A stretch of DNA of 64,000 bases from Gemmatimonadota bacterium (GCA_029262195.1 JAJCZX010000014.1:124001-188000); one strand, 5' to 3'. Positions 1 through 8,102 are shown, counted from the stretch's first letter. The notes: generated by a model from the letters alone, not told the origin. Numbers and translations are program-made.

Positions 1-26
1 TTCCCGTGGCAAATAGTGGGCCCTTC

Positions 27-869
27 TTAGTTTTCAACCAGGAGAAACAGGTTCCCTGAGACTGTGTTTATCTCCAGATCGCGCCCACCTTCACCGATGG
101 TGCCCCTCAAGGAACCGGAGGAGAATCCAGATCGTCGGCGAATGGTAATCGGAAAATCGGATTCCATGTCGCCGGTAACTGAGCGAAAGCTCACATCGGC
201 GTCCAGTTCCTCTGGTACGTAGACGCTGACATCACCGCTGACCGTCGAGAACGACAACTCTCCAGACCAGTCGGTGCGTCCCAGGTGTGCTTCGATCGAA
301 CCGCTAACCGTGGTGGCCTCAGCAATGCCAGTGGTGGAGACAAATACGTCCCCTGAAACTGAGTTACCAGAGACTTCTCCGGTCAAGTTTTCTATTGTAA
401 CATCGCCAGAAACGGTCGAGGCTCGAAGGTTTACTCCAGCGGGAATCCGGATTTCAAAATCAACGTCGACGTCGATGTCTCCGGAGTGGGAACTATTGGA
501 TCCGTGTCTGCAGGGGCCGTTTCGATCCGAACCTGATCTATCTCGGCGACCACGATTGCGTTGCGGATAAATGACACAGACGGTAATTCCATCGGATTCT
601 TCAACAAGTTCGATTTCAACAAGGTCGAAATTCCGACTCCGGCCCGATTTTACAGCCGAAATCACAACCTCCGAACCCGGCGCCGGTTCAGCAGCAATAA
701 ATCCCGTGATATTACGAATTTCTACCCAATCCCCGCGGTCAACTGATCCAGACCAATTGAATTCGTCATCCTGCGCCTCTGCGACATTCGGAATGCTCGC
801 GGCTATGGCAACAATCGAAGCAAATGCTATTGATTTCAACTCAACCCTCTCGGTAATTGTGGTTTGCAC
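27..869 (-). CDS. Secreted DUF4097-like beta-strand repeat protein
   Basis: Secreted or envelope protein of unknown role. The N-terminus (residues 1-33) is a signal peptide ending near NVAEA-Q. The rest is a series of short beta strands rich in V-S-G-D-V motifs (TVSGDV, SVSGDV, TVSGDVSVY, SVTGDM), the pattern of DUF4097/adhesin-like beta-solenoid proteins. A low-complexity Arg/Asp/Ser segment lies at about residues 105-135. The start is GTG with an AAAGGA ribosome site seven bases upstream; a TTG ten codons in (839) with GAGAGGG before it is an alternative. Such proteins often sit near anti-sigma or stress genes, but none is adjacent here. The family call is from the repeat pattern only. Confidence 0.8.
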   Translation of the reverse strand: MQTTITERVELKSIAFASIVAIAASIPNVAEAQDDEFNWSGSVDRGDWVEIRNITGFIAAEPAPGSEVVISAVKSGRSRNFDLVEIELVEESDGITVCVIYPQRNRGRRDRSGSDRNGPCRHGSNSSHSGDIDVDVDFEIRIPAGVNLRASTVSGDVTIENLTGEVSGNSVSGDVFVSTTGIAEATTVSGSIEAHLGRTDWSGELSFSTVSGDVSVYVPEELDADVSFRSVTGDMESDFPITIRRRSGFSSGSLRGTIGEGGRDLEINTVSGNLFLLVEN

Positions 870-1012
870 TTTTGTCCTTTAGACGGCTGACGGAGCCGTA
901 AGGTTGAAAACCAGGGAATGCTCAGAGAGGTCCAGAGGCTTCCCCGGAGGAAGCTCAAAGGTTAATCATCACCTAACCCCTTGCGCACCAACAGGTTAAC
1001 TTCATATGGCCG

Positions 1013-1378
1013 CTACTCGTCGTCTCTGTTGACAGTGTGCGGCGAAAAGGCGGGGAGGCAAATGGCTACGTATTCGGCTCCACCATCTTCGGGTGACGAA
1101 TACCGGACCCAATCGCCCGGGGAAGTCATGATGGCCTGGCCAGCCCTGACATCGAAACTCTCTGCCCGGGTCTCGACTCGCAGCATACCTCCGAGAACTA
1201 CCGTGATCTCGTCAAACTCCGGGGTTTGCCCGGGCTCCACCCATCCGGCGGGGCTTTTCATGCGAGCCACGCTGACATTAGAATTTCCCGAGTTCACCAT
1301 TCCCACAAACTCTTCGATGATTTTCGGGGGTTCACCGGCAGCGGGGATGACAGTGGGGGTTTCGATCAACCTTGCCAT
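1013..1378 (-). CDS. Small cupin-domain protein
   Basis: A 121-residue single-domain cupin, probably cytoplasmic. The core is residues 40-110: W(V)EPGQTPEFDEITVVLGG as cupin motif 1, then VRAGQAIMTSPGDWVRYSSPE as motif 2. The metal-binding His residues of canonical motif 1 are not evident (PEFDE in place of HxHxE), so metal binding is doubtful. It resembles EutQ-like or ethanolamine-type cupins in size. It is divergent from the HAD gene, 86 bases away. Substrate unknown. Confidence 0.8.
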   Translation of the reverse strand: MARLIETPTVIPAAGEPPKIIEEFVGMVNSGNSNVSVARMKSPAGWVEPGQTPEFDEITVVLGGMLRVETRAESFDVRAGQAIMTSPGDWVRYSSPEDGGAEYVAICLPAFSPHTVNRDDE

Positions 1379-1464
1379 GATTCACTCTCTATAATGGTGA
1401 TGAATTTGAGGACGACTCGACGGAGCCGTGCACTTCCCAACCTTGCACATTACGTCAATTTTGG

Positions 1465-2178
1465 ATGATGGGAAACATCAAAATAGTCGCCTTCGACGCT
1501 GACGATACACTATGGCACAACGAGCCGATCTTCATTTCCACCCGGCAGATCTACGTCGACATGCTCTCACGGTATCATGACCAGGCATGGATCGAGTCGC
1601 GGTTGAACGACACGGAGATGAAAAACCTGAGGCATTTCGGCTATGGTGTGAAGAGTTTCGTACTCTCGATGATCGAAACAGCGATCGAACTTACGGAAGG
1701 ACGCATTGAGGCGGAGAGTATCAGTCGTATCGTAGGGATGGGCAAAGAAATGATTGTGCACCCTACTGAGCTACTTCCCGGGGTGGAGCAAACTGTGTCC
1801 GAGATGTCGCGTAACTACCGGCTGATGATCGCCACAAAAGGTGACCTTTTCGACCAGGAATCCAAAATAGCGAGGTCAGGATTGGGAGACCATTTCACCA
1901 ACGTTGAAGTGATGTCAGATAAGAAAACGGCTGTGTATTCAAAGTTGTTGGACCGTTACGAACTGTTGCCGGAGCAGTTCGTAATGATCGGAAACTCCTT
2001 GAAATCAGACATCATTCCGATTTGCGAGTTGGGCGGGCACGCCATCTTGGTCCCCTACGACACTACGTGGGAGCATGAGAATGTGTCCGAAGATGTCGCC
2101 GCCAGGTTCAACTATGCCACCGCGGATTCCATAGGCGAAGTGCCGGACCTCGTAGCTGCCATCGACTCGGCTGGCTAG
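1465..2178 (+). CDS. HAD-superfamily hydrolase
   Basis: Probable phosphatase of the haloacid dehalogenase superfamily, cytoplasmic. Motif I is D11-A-D13-D-T15 (nucleophile and acid/base), motif II is the IATKGD segment near residue 120, the conserved Lys follows in SDKKT, and motif IV is GNSLKSD near 175. The alpha-helical cap lies between about residues 20 and 90. At 237 residues it is the usual size for a C1-cap HAD. Two in-frame ATGs (1465 and 1468) are equally possible starts. It runs convergently into the dienelactone-hydrolase-like gene with a 16-base gap. Substrate cannot be read from sequence. Confidence 0.88.
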   Translation: MMGNIKIVAFDADDTLWHNEPIFISTRQIYVDMLSRYHDQAWIESRLNDTEMKNLRHFGYGVKSFVLSMIETAIELTEGRIEAESISRIVGMGKEMIVHPTELLPGVEQTVSEMSRNYRLMIATKGDLFDQESKIARSGLGDHFTNVEVMSDKKTAVYSKLLDRYELLPEQFVMIGNSLKSDIIPICELGGHAILVPYDTTWEHENVSEDVAARFNYATADSIGEVPDLVAAIDSAG

Positions 2179-2194
2179 GAGTTCCGGCAAGGTC

Positions 2195-2920
2195 TTAAAT
2201 CAGGTTGCGCTCAAGAAAATCATCGATCAGCATCCACGATACCCGGGTTGCTACTGGATCGAGGTTGGAACCTCCGTTCCAGAGAGGTTGGGCAAAGCCA
2301 TGTCCGCCGTTGGGATAAACATAAACCTCCGCAGCCTTCTCGACCGTTACGAGGGTTTGTTGAACTGACTCAACAGAACCCATAGCCCACCCGTCCACCG
2401 ATCCCGAGATCAGGAGCACGTTGGCTGGCATCTGGGTCAAACGAGTCGGATCCACCTGTTCGAGGTTCCCCCCGTATACGCCAACCATTGCGCGCACCTC
2501 ATGGTTCAAAGCGGCAGCGCGCAAAGCGGGCAACGCGCCGGCACTGAACCCGACAACTGCCACCGGTCGATCGTCGGACGAAACGTACGCCAAGGCGGCG
2601 GCGATAACCTGCTGAGCCGCGTCTTGATCAAGGCCACCGAGCAGTTGACCGGCCGTTTGATGATCCGTAGCAGATTCACCACCATAGAGGTCAACTGCCA
2701 CCGTTCTGTAACCCATCGAACCAAGCCGGCGCACGGTCGCTTTAGTCATATCGCTGATCCCAAACCAGTCGTGCACGACAATGACTGAGGCAGCGGCATT
2801 CTCGGGTCCCGCTACGAAGGCGCGGCTTCCCCCGATGCTCGTGAGTTGCTGGGCTGAAACCGGAACGGCAAGCCCCAATACGACTAATGAAAAAAGAACG
2901 GACAGTGAAAACTTTTTCAT
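2195..2920 (-). CDS. Secreted dienelactone hydrolase family protein
   Basis: Alpha/beta hydrolase of the dienelactone hydrolase family, exported: residues 1-24 form a signal peptide ending VSA-Q. The nucleophile elbow is G-F-S-A-G (Ser at about 126), the acid is the Asp in SGSVDGW near 180, and the His is in PNGGHGF near 212, completing a Ser-Asp-His triad. Classical dienelactone hydrolase uses Cys, so this is the Ser-type variant and probably a general carboxylesterase. The length of 241 residues is normal. Adjacent to, but probably not cotranscribed with, the LOG-family gene 75 bases upstream. Confidence 0.85.
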   Translation of the reverse strand: MKKFSLSVLFSLVVLGLAVPVSAQQLTSIGGSRAFVAGPENAAASVIVVHDWFGISDMTKATVRRLGSMGYRTVAVDLYGGESATDHQTAGQLLGGLDQDAAQQVIAAALAYVSSDDRPVAVVGFSAGALPALRAAALNHEVRAMVGVYGGNLEQVDPTRLTQMPANVLLISGSVDGWAMGSVESVQQTLVTVEKAAEVYVYPNGGHGFAQPLWNGGSNLDPVATRVSWMLIDDFLERNLI

Positions 2921-2995
2921 TGCGACTCTTCGGGAATAGGTTTTGTTTCACCAAAGAACCCCGCACCTCCCGAAAAAGTTTCCCCGTTCACCCCA

Positions 2996-3577
2996 TCATC
3001 GGGTGTCACCCACGCCCCATTTGGAAACAGGTTGCGGCTTAAATGTCTCCAGAAAATCTAATATATCGCGCGGCGAGCGAGAAAGCCGCAAAAATTCGCG
3101 ATGTTCTGGCTTCACAAATCCTTCGGCTACGGCATGGTCCAACATCGCAGCCAGTGGATCGAAGTATTTTTCGACATTCAACAAACCGTATGGTTTGGAG
3201 TGATAACCCAACTGTCCCCACGTGTATACCTCAAAGAATTCTTCGAACGTGCCGATTCCTCCGGGGAGCGCTACGAAGCCATCTGACATGTCGGCCATAA
3301 GGGCCTTTCGTTCATGCATTGTGTTGACGACATGCAACTCGGTGAGGCTTTCGTGGGCCACTTCCCTCTCAACCATCGCTTCGGGAATCACTCCGTATGC
3401 CTTTCCCCCCGCTTCAAGGCATGCATCGGCGAGCACGCCCATGAGCCCGACATGGGAGCCGCCGTACACCAATGCCATCCCGCGACTCGCAATAAGGGTC
3501 CCCAATTCACCTGCAGCTTCTTTATATCCGGGTCGGAAGCCTTCGCTCGACCCGCAAAAAACGCAAACCGTTTTCAT
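2996..3577 (-). CDS. TIGR00730 / LOG-family nucleoside 5'-monophosphate phosphoribohydrolase
   Basis: Rossmann-fold protein of the LOG (lysine decarboxylase-like, misnamed) family, which cleaves cytokinin or purine nucleoside monophosphates to base plus ribose 5-phosphate. The signature is the PGGIGTFEEFFEVYTW segment near residue 105, together with YGGSHVGLMG near 39 and an N-terminal VCVFCGSS. The length of 193 residues is typical. Its ATG overlaps the stop of the DUF72 gene by four bases, so the two are translationally coupled. Lysine decarboxylase activity is not expected. Confidence 0.92.
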   Translation of the reverse strand: MKTVCVFCGSSEGFRPGYKEAAGELGTLIASRGMALVYGGSHVGLMGVLADACLEAGGKAYGVIPEAMVEREVAHESLTELHVVNTMHERKALMADMSDGFVALPGGIGTFEEFFEVYTWGQLGYHSKPYGLLNVEKYFDPLAAMLDHAVAEGFVKPEHREFLRLSRSPRDILDFLETFKPQPVSKWGVGDTR

Positions 3578-4278
3578 TTGTCAGCCAACTCCATAAATGC
3601 CTGTCCCATGGCGGGGCCGGTTGCTTCGTCTTCGTGTTTGAAGAAAACGTAGGCCTCCCCCCAATCCTGTGATCTTATTTTGTCTGCCCAGGCTGCAAGC
3701 TCGTCGGAAGTGTAGTCCTGACCTCTGAGCCGTAGGTAACCGAAATCAGCCGTTGGTTCCAGGTCGGCTTCAACTTTCGAATCTTCAGCGTCCACATGGA
3801 CGAGGCAAACGTTCCGCTCCCTCAGGAAATCGTAAACCTCGCCAACGAACCACGACTGATTCCGGAATTCCATTGCAATCCGCCAGCGCCGTGGAAATTG
3901 ACCGAGAAAGTTGTTCAAACGAACGAGGTCCTTCTGGGAATAGGGGGGTAACTGGACGAGAGTCGGGCCAAGTCGCTCACCAAGCACAGCTGAGGTCCGC
4001 ACAAAATAGTCGGTCGAATCAGGTTCCTCATCGAACGCCTTCCGATGGGTAATACGTTTGGACGTTTTCAGGACAAATTTGAAGTTTTCTGGAACTTGCT
4101 CGGTCCACTGCAACAACACACTTTCCTTCGGCATGCGGTAAAACGTGCTGTTGATTTCTACACACCCGAAATTTTCCGCGTAGTAGGAGAGGAATTGTTT
4201 TTGCGGCAATTTCTCCGGATAGAATTTTCCCTTCCACTCCTTATATGCGAAACCGGAGGTGCCGGTGTGTATTTTCAC
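3574..4278 (-). CDS. DUF72 family protein
   Basis: DUF72/YecE-like TIM-barrel protein of unknown biochemical role. Recognisable landmarks are GTSGFAYKEWKGKFYP at the N-terminus, YAENFGCVEINSTFYRMP, the FKFVLKTSKRITH strand, and the final segment WADKIRSQDWGEAYVFFKHED. I chose the GTG at 4278 because AAGGG lies nine bases upstream and the protein then starts directly with the conserved barrel (VKIHTGTSGF). An ATG at 4323 is in frame but inside the upstream gene. The GTG overlaps the upstream stop by one base (TAGTG). 234 residues, usual for the family. Confidence 0.85.
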   Translation of the reverse strand: MKIHTGTSGFAYKEWKGKFYPEKLPQKQFLSYYAENFGCVEINSTFYRMPKESVLLQWTEQVPENFKFVLKTSKRITHRKAFDEEPDSTDYFVRTSAVLGERLGPTLVQLPPYSQKDLVRLNNFLGQFPRRWRIAMEFRNQSWFVGEVYDFLRERNVCLVHVDAEDSKVEADLEPTADFGYLRLRGQDYTSDELAAWADKIRSQDWGEAYVFFKHEDEATGPAMGQAFMELADK

Positions 4279-4892
4279 TATAAGTATCCCTTGTCTTCCT
4301 TCATTGTCGTTTCCGAACGCCAACCAATATCCACCCGCTGTACCGGAGTGTCGCGCGAGTCCCGCGCCGCCCAGTAGTCCTCTATGAACCAGACTACCAT
4401 CTCGGACACGCGCCCACCAAGTTGCGATAGATTCTGGTTACCAATCGACCCCAGGATACTCCCCGCCGACCAGGTTGGGGAATGCACGATTTTGGTCGTG
4501 TCTCGAGTCAATAAAGACATCTGCCGTAGCTCCAGCGTCATCCGGTAGATACTGAGGAACTGTGACACGCGGTTTAACTCGAACTTTACGACAAGTGACG
4601 GATTACCAATTAGCACCTGCCACTCTGGTTGTGCGAGGGTCGGAATGTTAGCCGCTGCGAGTTGTTCCTCGACAGTTTTTACGATCGAATCCGGGACCAA
4701 CCCATCAGCGATGGCCGCGCTATCAATCCCTTCAACCTCGACGAAAACAGCCGGCACCGCAGCGAGACTCTTCGTGCTCATAGATGACCGCTGAGCGGAA
4801 ACCTCCTGAGCAACGGCTGATTGCAATAATAGAGCCGCAAAAATAATTCCCAAATAGTCGAATCTGCCGGACGGGTAGCCTCTCTGGTTCAT
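4278..4892 (-). CDS. Secreted protein of unknown function
   Basis: No recognised family. A signal peptide is visible when translation begins at the ATG at 4892 (MNQRG..., hydrophobic core YLGIIFAALLLQSAVA, cleavage near VAQ-E). Longer starts at 4913 and 4967 would bury the signal. The mature part, about 180 residues, alternates short strands and helices and ends in a Trp-rich helix (VVWFIEDYWAA). It is first in a three-gene operon with DUF72 and the LOG-family gene, coupled by TAGTG and ATGA overlaps. The divergent acidic protein starts 48 bases away. Confidence 0.6.
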   Translation of the reverse strand: MNQRGYPSGRFDYLGIIFAALLLQSAVAQEVSAQRSSMSTKSLAAVPAVFVEVEGIDSAAIADGLVPDSIVKTVEEQLAAANIPTLAQPEWQVLIGNPSLVVKFELNRVSQFLSIYRMTLELRQMSLLTRDTTKIVHSPTWSAGSILGSIGNQNLSQLGGRVSEMVVWFIEDYWAARDSRDTPVQRVDIGWRSETTMKEDKGYL

Positions 4893-4940
4893 TCTTAATT
4901 CTAAACTCCGCATTCTCAAATCGGCATTCTGTCGTTTATC

Positions 4941-5543
4941 TTGAGGGTATACACAACCCACAGCCAATTGAATCCAAACACACCCGAAAACCCACTCGGC
5001 CTACCAGAGGAACCGTCGAGTCCTGTTGCGATAGTCGCCACCCAGGAACACCTGCAACTTCGGATATCCGAAACCGAAGACGAACGCACCCCTGAAGGGG
5101 CGACCTGCATGGTGACCTCCCTGGGGGACCGCACCATCGCTCAGAGTATCGTGTCTCCCGAAGCGCTCCAGGACCTCGAAAACCGTGCCGTGTTCGAAGA
5201 TCCACGCCAATTAGGTCTCGCAGCGGTTGCACAGGAACCGGGGATTCAGGCGCGACTTTTTGCCTTGATTCCAGCGATTATCTTGAGGTCCGAGATCGAA
5301 GATGATGAAGAGAAGGAACCCTGGGCCTCTAGCGTCCCGAGCTTCGAGGAAGAACAAGAAAGAGCAGACATTGACCCAGACGAGCTTGTCCCCATTCTCC
5401 TTGGTCACATCGTCAGGTTCGAGAAAGACAGAAAGCACCCCGAAGATCTTCCGTCAGAAGCAGCCGACATTCTCCAGTCCGTGGTTTCGGAGGAAAACCA
5501 GTTGAAGACGATTGTGGACAAAATGCTAGAGGATCTCTTTTAA
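4941..5543 (+). CDS. Acidic hypothetical protein
   Basis: Not recognised. A strongly acidic, soluble protein of 200 residues starting with TTG; an ATG at 5109 (residue 57) is a possible shorter start. There is no signal peptide or membrane segment. The sequence has a short strand-rich N-terminal half and a helical, Asp/Glu-rich C-terminal half (EEEQERADIDPDELVP, then LPSEAADILQSVVSEENQL). It lies next to the DnaA-box-like cluster just downstream. Coding nature is supported by an open frame through amino-acid-like composition, not by homology. Confidence 0.5.
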   Translation: MRVYTTHSQLNPNTPENPLGLPEEPSSPVAIVATQEHLQLRISETEDERTPEGATCMVTSLGDRTIAQSIVSPEALQDLENRAVFEDPRQLGLAAVAQEPGIQARLFALIPAIILRSEIEDDEEKEPWASSVPSFEEEQERADIDPDELVPILLGHIVRFEKDRKHPEDLPSEAADILQSVVSEENQLKTIVDKMLEDLF

Positions 5544-5565
5544 ACCCCACCGTTTCGACCGATCG

Positions 5566-5628
5566 GTTTTCCACGCCGTGGAAAACTTACCCACGCCTTT
5601 TTATCCACAAATCAACATTCGTGGATAA
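5566..5628. promoter_or_regulatory. Cluster of DnaA-box-like 9-mers
   Basis: Five 9-mers resembling TTWTCCACA lie within 62 bases: TTTTCCACG (5567-5575, plus), the same box inverted (5577-5585), TTACCCACG (5587-5595, plus, two mismatches), the exact consensus TTATCCACA (5601-5609, plus) and TTATCCACG inverted (5620-5628). The first two form a perfect 9-base palindrome with a 3-base spacer. An AT-rich stretch with TAAATAATAG follows. dnaA is not in the window. Genes to the left are mainly on the minus strand and those to the right mainly on the plus strand. Confidence 0.5.
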
Positions 5629-5689
5629 ACCCGTTTTGTCCCTAAATAATAGGGCATACAGTCCACCCGACAATTCAACACAACAGCAA

Positions 5690-6165
5690 CGGGACCGAAA
5701 AAACAGCGGCGCTTGCGTGTGCTGCTCCGGCCTCTAAGTTGATAATCAAAGCGTTGGTCTTGGGAAGGACACGGTTTCAACCGGGTTACGCCAAAGCCAA
5801 CGGGTTCAGGTGGGGAATTCCGGTTAGAACGCCGAGAATTTAGGGCTCAGGTGTTCTGAGATCCGGGTGGCCACACCAGCCTGAGCAGATGGGGATTTTC
5901 GCAATCCCTGTCCATCCGGGGCCAGCGTTCCGGGATGCAGTGCGGGAAGACATCGCGAAAATGTCCAGACCCGCAGCGCCTTCGCCGGTGAAACAGATGA
6001 CCGTGGCCCGGTTTTCTGCGGATGGAGGCCGGAGCTTCTGTTAGCCCTACCTGGACACATGTCAGGCGGCTACAGGGAGAAGAACGATGGGAGCGATCCC
6101 TCGGCTCCGGGTAACTGGTGAACGGGACGGTCGGCGGTTCTCTGGAACCGGCGACCGTTCTTTTT
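5690..6165 (+). ncRNA. Possible structured RNA, unassigned
   Basis: Several nested inverted repeats can be read by eye: GCGGG/CCCGC around GACAT/ATGTC near 5940-5975, a long-range TGTCCAG/CTGGACA pairing (about 5960 with about 6050), an enclosed CCGCAG/CTGCGG pairing, and a final terminator hairpin at 6129-6156. I looked for the cores of RNase P RNA, tmRNA, 6S, SRP RNA, cobalamin and c-di-GMP riboswitches and found no convincing match. The 5' end is a guess. Confidence 0.3.
6129..6165 (+). terminator. Rho-independent terminator upstream of the ECF sigma gene
   Basis: Stem GGTCGGCGGTTC (6129-6140) pairs with GAACCGGCGACC (6145-6156) with one mismatch and a 4-base loop, followed by GTTCTTTTT. 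It lies 66 bases before the sigma-factor start and has no plus-strand protein gene before it, so it either ends an untranslated RNA or acts as an attenuator for the sigma operon. Confidence 0.75.
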
Positions 6166-6230
6166 CCGCCGATTGTAACCACGCCTGGTATTCCCCGGTC
6201 TAACACGCGTAATGACTTTCGGGAGAACAT

Positions 6231-6773
6231 TTGAGCCACAGAACTGATGAGCAGCTCGTCGTCGCAGTAGGAAAAGGCGACAAAGGTGCTCTTGGTATCC
6301 TATATGAGCGGCACCACCGGCGGGTTCATTCGTTGTGCTACAGGATGTCCGGCGACCCGGCAACTGCAGACGATCTCCTTCAAGAAACCTTCCTGAAGGT
6401 CCTGCGCCACGGGCGCGGATTCAAGTCGAAAGCAACGTTCACGACCTGGCTCTATCGCGTGACGCGGAATGTCTGCCTTGATCATCTGAACGCCGAAACC
6501 AGAAAACAGGAGCGCGCCGCCGAGTTAAGCCAGGCGGTGGAAATCGACATGCAGGTGCCCACAGCGAACCCCAATCTGGAAAAAATCCGAGAAGCTCTTT
6601 ATCGATTGCCTCCGGACAAACGTGAGATACTCGTCCTGAGCCGTTACGAAGGTCTCAGTTACAAAGAGATAGCGGAGGTTTGTAGCACCACGGTCGGAGC
6701 AATAAAAGTACGAGCACATCGAGCCATCAGAGAACTACGTAGAAATTATGAAGAGTTGGAGAATCTCACATGA
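6231..6773 (+). CDS. RNA polymerase sigma factor, ECF subfamily
   Basis: Extracytoplasmic-function sigma factor, 180 residues. Region 2 spans about residues 10-90 (LYERHHRRVHSLCYRM; DLLQETFLKVLRH; FTTWLYRVTRN, the -10 recognition helix) and region 4 about 118-175 (LPPDKREILVLSRYEGLSYKEIAEV, helix-turn-helix). The start is TTG with GGGAGA nine bases upstream. Its stop overlaps the start of the anti-sigma gene by four bases (ATGA), so the pair is translationally coupled. Regulated genes unknown; ECF loci usually autoregulate. Confidence 0.95.
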   Translation: MSHRTDEQLVVAVGKGDKGALGILYERHHRRVHSLCYRMSGDPATADDLLQETFLKVLRHGRGFKSKATFTTWLYRVTRNVCLDHLNAETRKQERAAELSQAVEIDMQVPTANPNLEKIREALYRLPPDKREILVLSRYEGLSYKEIAEVCSTTVGAIKVRAHRAIRELRRNYEELENLT

Positions 6774-7423
6774 AATGTGAAAACGTACAGGACCTTATCG
6801 CAGATTCTTTGATGGATACGCTGCCCGCCGAAGAACAGCGCGATTTGGACTCCCACATCGCGACTTGTTCGGTCTGCGCCGAAGAGCTTTCGAAACTAAC
6901 CCAACTCTGGTCAGGTCTGGCCGAGTTGCCGGCACCGCCAGTCCCGGCTGACTCCGCATTGAGGTTGGGCAAACACACAAACCCCGACCGAAGCTCGGCG
7001 ACGACCCATTTGAAAAAAGCAGCCGGACTGGTCGGCCTTTTGTTGTTAAGCGGAGGCTATGGGTATCAGATGGGGGTGCGGCGAACGGGTCCTCCAGCAA
7101 ACTCGGAAGGCACGTTCATAATGCTGGTCCGGGGTGAAGAGCAGAACCTAAGGGCTTCCGAAGAAACCCTCATGCAGGAGTATTCTGCCTGGGCGAACTC
7201 CCTGGCGGAACGCGGATTGTTTGCGGGAGGGGAAAAGCTCACGGATGAACCGGGGAGATGGGTTGCGTCAGCCACGGCGGGCGAGACCAGATCATCATCG
7301 GACATCTCGGGCTACTTCTTGATCACAGCTCGAAACTACGATGAAGCGGTGGCCATCGCTAACGAGTCGCCGCATATCCGATACGGGGGGTCGTTCGAGA
7401 TACGACAAATCGACGACCTGTAA
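6770..7423 (+). CDS. Anti-sigma factor: zf-HC2, membrane helix, YCII/DGPF-like C-terminal domain
   Basis: Membrane-anchored anti-sigma factor. Residues 1-45 form a zinc-binding anti-sigma domain with H-x3-C-x2-C (HIATCSVC). One membrane helix follows at about 85-102 (AAGLVGLLLLSGGYGYQMG). Residues 115-217 read as a YCII/DGPF-type ferredoxin-like domain: GTFIMLVRGEE..., SAWANSLAERG, then GYFLITARNYDEAVAIANESP and YGGSFEIRQI. YCII domains are normally cytosolic partners of some ECF factors; here one appears to be on the far side of the membrane as the sensor. Coupled to the sigma factor by ATGA. Confidence 0.85.
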   Translation: MKCENVQDLIADSLMDTLPAEEQRDLDSHIATCSVCAEELSKLTQLWSGLAELPAPPVPADSALRLGKHTNPDRSSATTHLKKAAGLVGLLLLSGGYGYQMGVRRTGPPANSEGTFIMLVRGEEQNLRASEETLMQEYSAWANSLAERGLFAGGEKLTDEPGRWVASATAGETRSSSDISGYFLITARNYDEAVAIANESPHIRYGGSFEIRQIDDL

Positions 7424-7471
7424 CCTCCGGCGAGCGTCCCCAGTCCAAAGTGAAACTAACAGGACTGGAAG

Positions 7472-8095
7472 ATGAGAAAGACATTTGCGACCCTTGGCAT
7501 TTTCGGGTTTGTCGCCACTACGGCACCCGCCGGACTGGTGGCCCAGACGGAATTATCTGAAACACAAGAAATCGCGTTGGCGGTCAGCGCAGCCCCCTCC
7601 AATTTGTCGGATGATGCTACCGTGCTGGTACTCGACGGTAACCGCTACCGAGTCGCCCGTGAGGGCAGCAACGGTGTCACCTGCATGGTGTCCCGCTCCA
7701 GGCCTCTTTCGATGGAGCCGATTTGCTACGATCCGGAAGCCTCGCGTACGATCCTCGAAATAGAAAAGAGGCGAGTTGAGTTGAGGCTTGATGGCCTCAG
7801 CCCGGAGGAAATCGAATCCCGTGAACGAGCAGCCATCGATTCCGGCGAGATCACTCTCCCTGAGGGACCGGCCATGGCCTACATGATGTCGGCCAATCAG
7901 GTGCTTTACGCCGACGATACAACTCTAGTCGGGTCGTGGAACCCGCACATGCATGTTTACTCGCCTTACGCCACTCCGATCAAGCACGGCATTTCGGGGA
8001 GTCCATCTTTGGAGGCGACGATGGTCGCGGACGAAGGGGAACCCAACGCGAGCCTGATCATCATTCTGAGAGAATTCACTAGTCGGGAAGAATAA
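7472..8095 (+). CDS. Secreted protein of the sigma-factor operon, unknown function
   Basis: Not recognised. Signal peptide at residues 1-24 (MRKTFATLGIFGF..., cleavage near VAQ-T). The mature 180 residues include one Cys pair (TCMVS... PICYD) that could form a disulphide, and an Ala/Met-rich segment (GPAMAYMMSANQVLY) followed by a His-rich stretch (NPHMHVYSPYATPIKHG). A GGAAG ribosome site precedes the ATG. It lies 48 bases after the anti-sigma gene and before a strong terminator, so it is probably the last gene of the sigma operon. Confidence 0.7.
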   Translation: MRKTFATLGIFGFVATTAPAGLVAQTELSETQEIALAVSAAPSNLSDDATVLVLDGNRYRVAREGSNGVTCMVSRSRPLSMEPICYDPEASRTILEIEKRRVELRLDGLSPEEIESRERAAIDSGEITLPEGPAMAYMMSANQVLYADDTTLVGSWNPHMHVYSPYATPIKHGISGSPSLEATMVADEGEPNASLIIILREFTSREE

Positions 8096-8102
8096 AGAAC
8101 AG

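Larger units (their letters stand above)
5544..6230. other. 687-base gene-free region
   Basis: No convincing protein gene. The first 90 bases hold a cluster of DnaA-box-like 9-mers. From about 5690 to 6165 the sequence is rich in inverted repeats and ends in a plus-strand terminator, although no plus-strand protein gene precedes that terminator. Minus-strand open frames here (5824-6060, 5847-6239, 6070-6363) look Arg/Pro-rich and lack ribosome sites, so I treat them as chance. It could hold a structured RNA, a long leader, or a replication-related site. Confidence 0.6.

Noticed and set aside
2996..3577. Lysine decarboxylase
   Set aside because: The family was once so named; the PGGIGT motif indicates a nucleoside monophosphate phosphoribohydrolase.
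5700..5830. Possible GEMM (c-di-GMP) riboswitch from an ACGCCAAAGCC-like string
   Set aside because: The string is only a partial match; the second conserved stem and tetraloop receptor are not in place, and the next gene starts about 400 bases later.
5824..6363. Minus-strand open frames of 78-130 codons
   Set aside because: Arg/Pro/Gly-rich, mutually overlapping, without ribosome sites; probably a by-product of GC-rich structured sequence and of the sigma gene's opposite strand.
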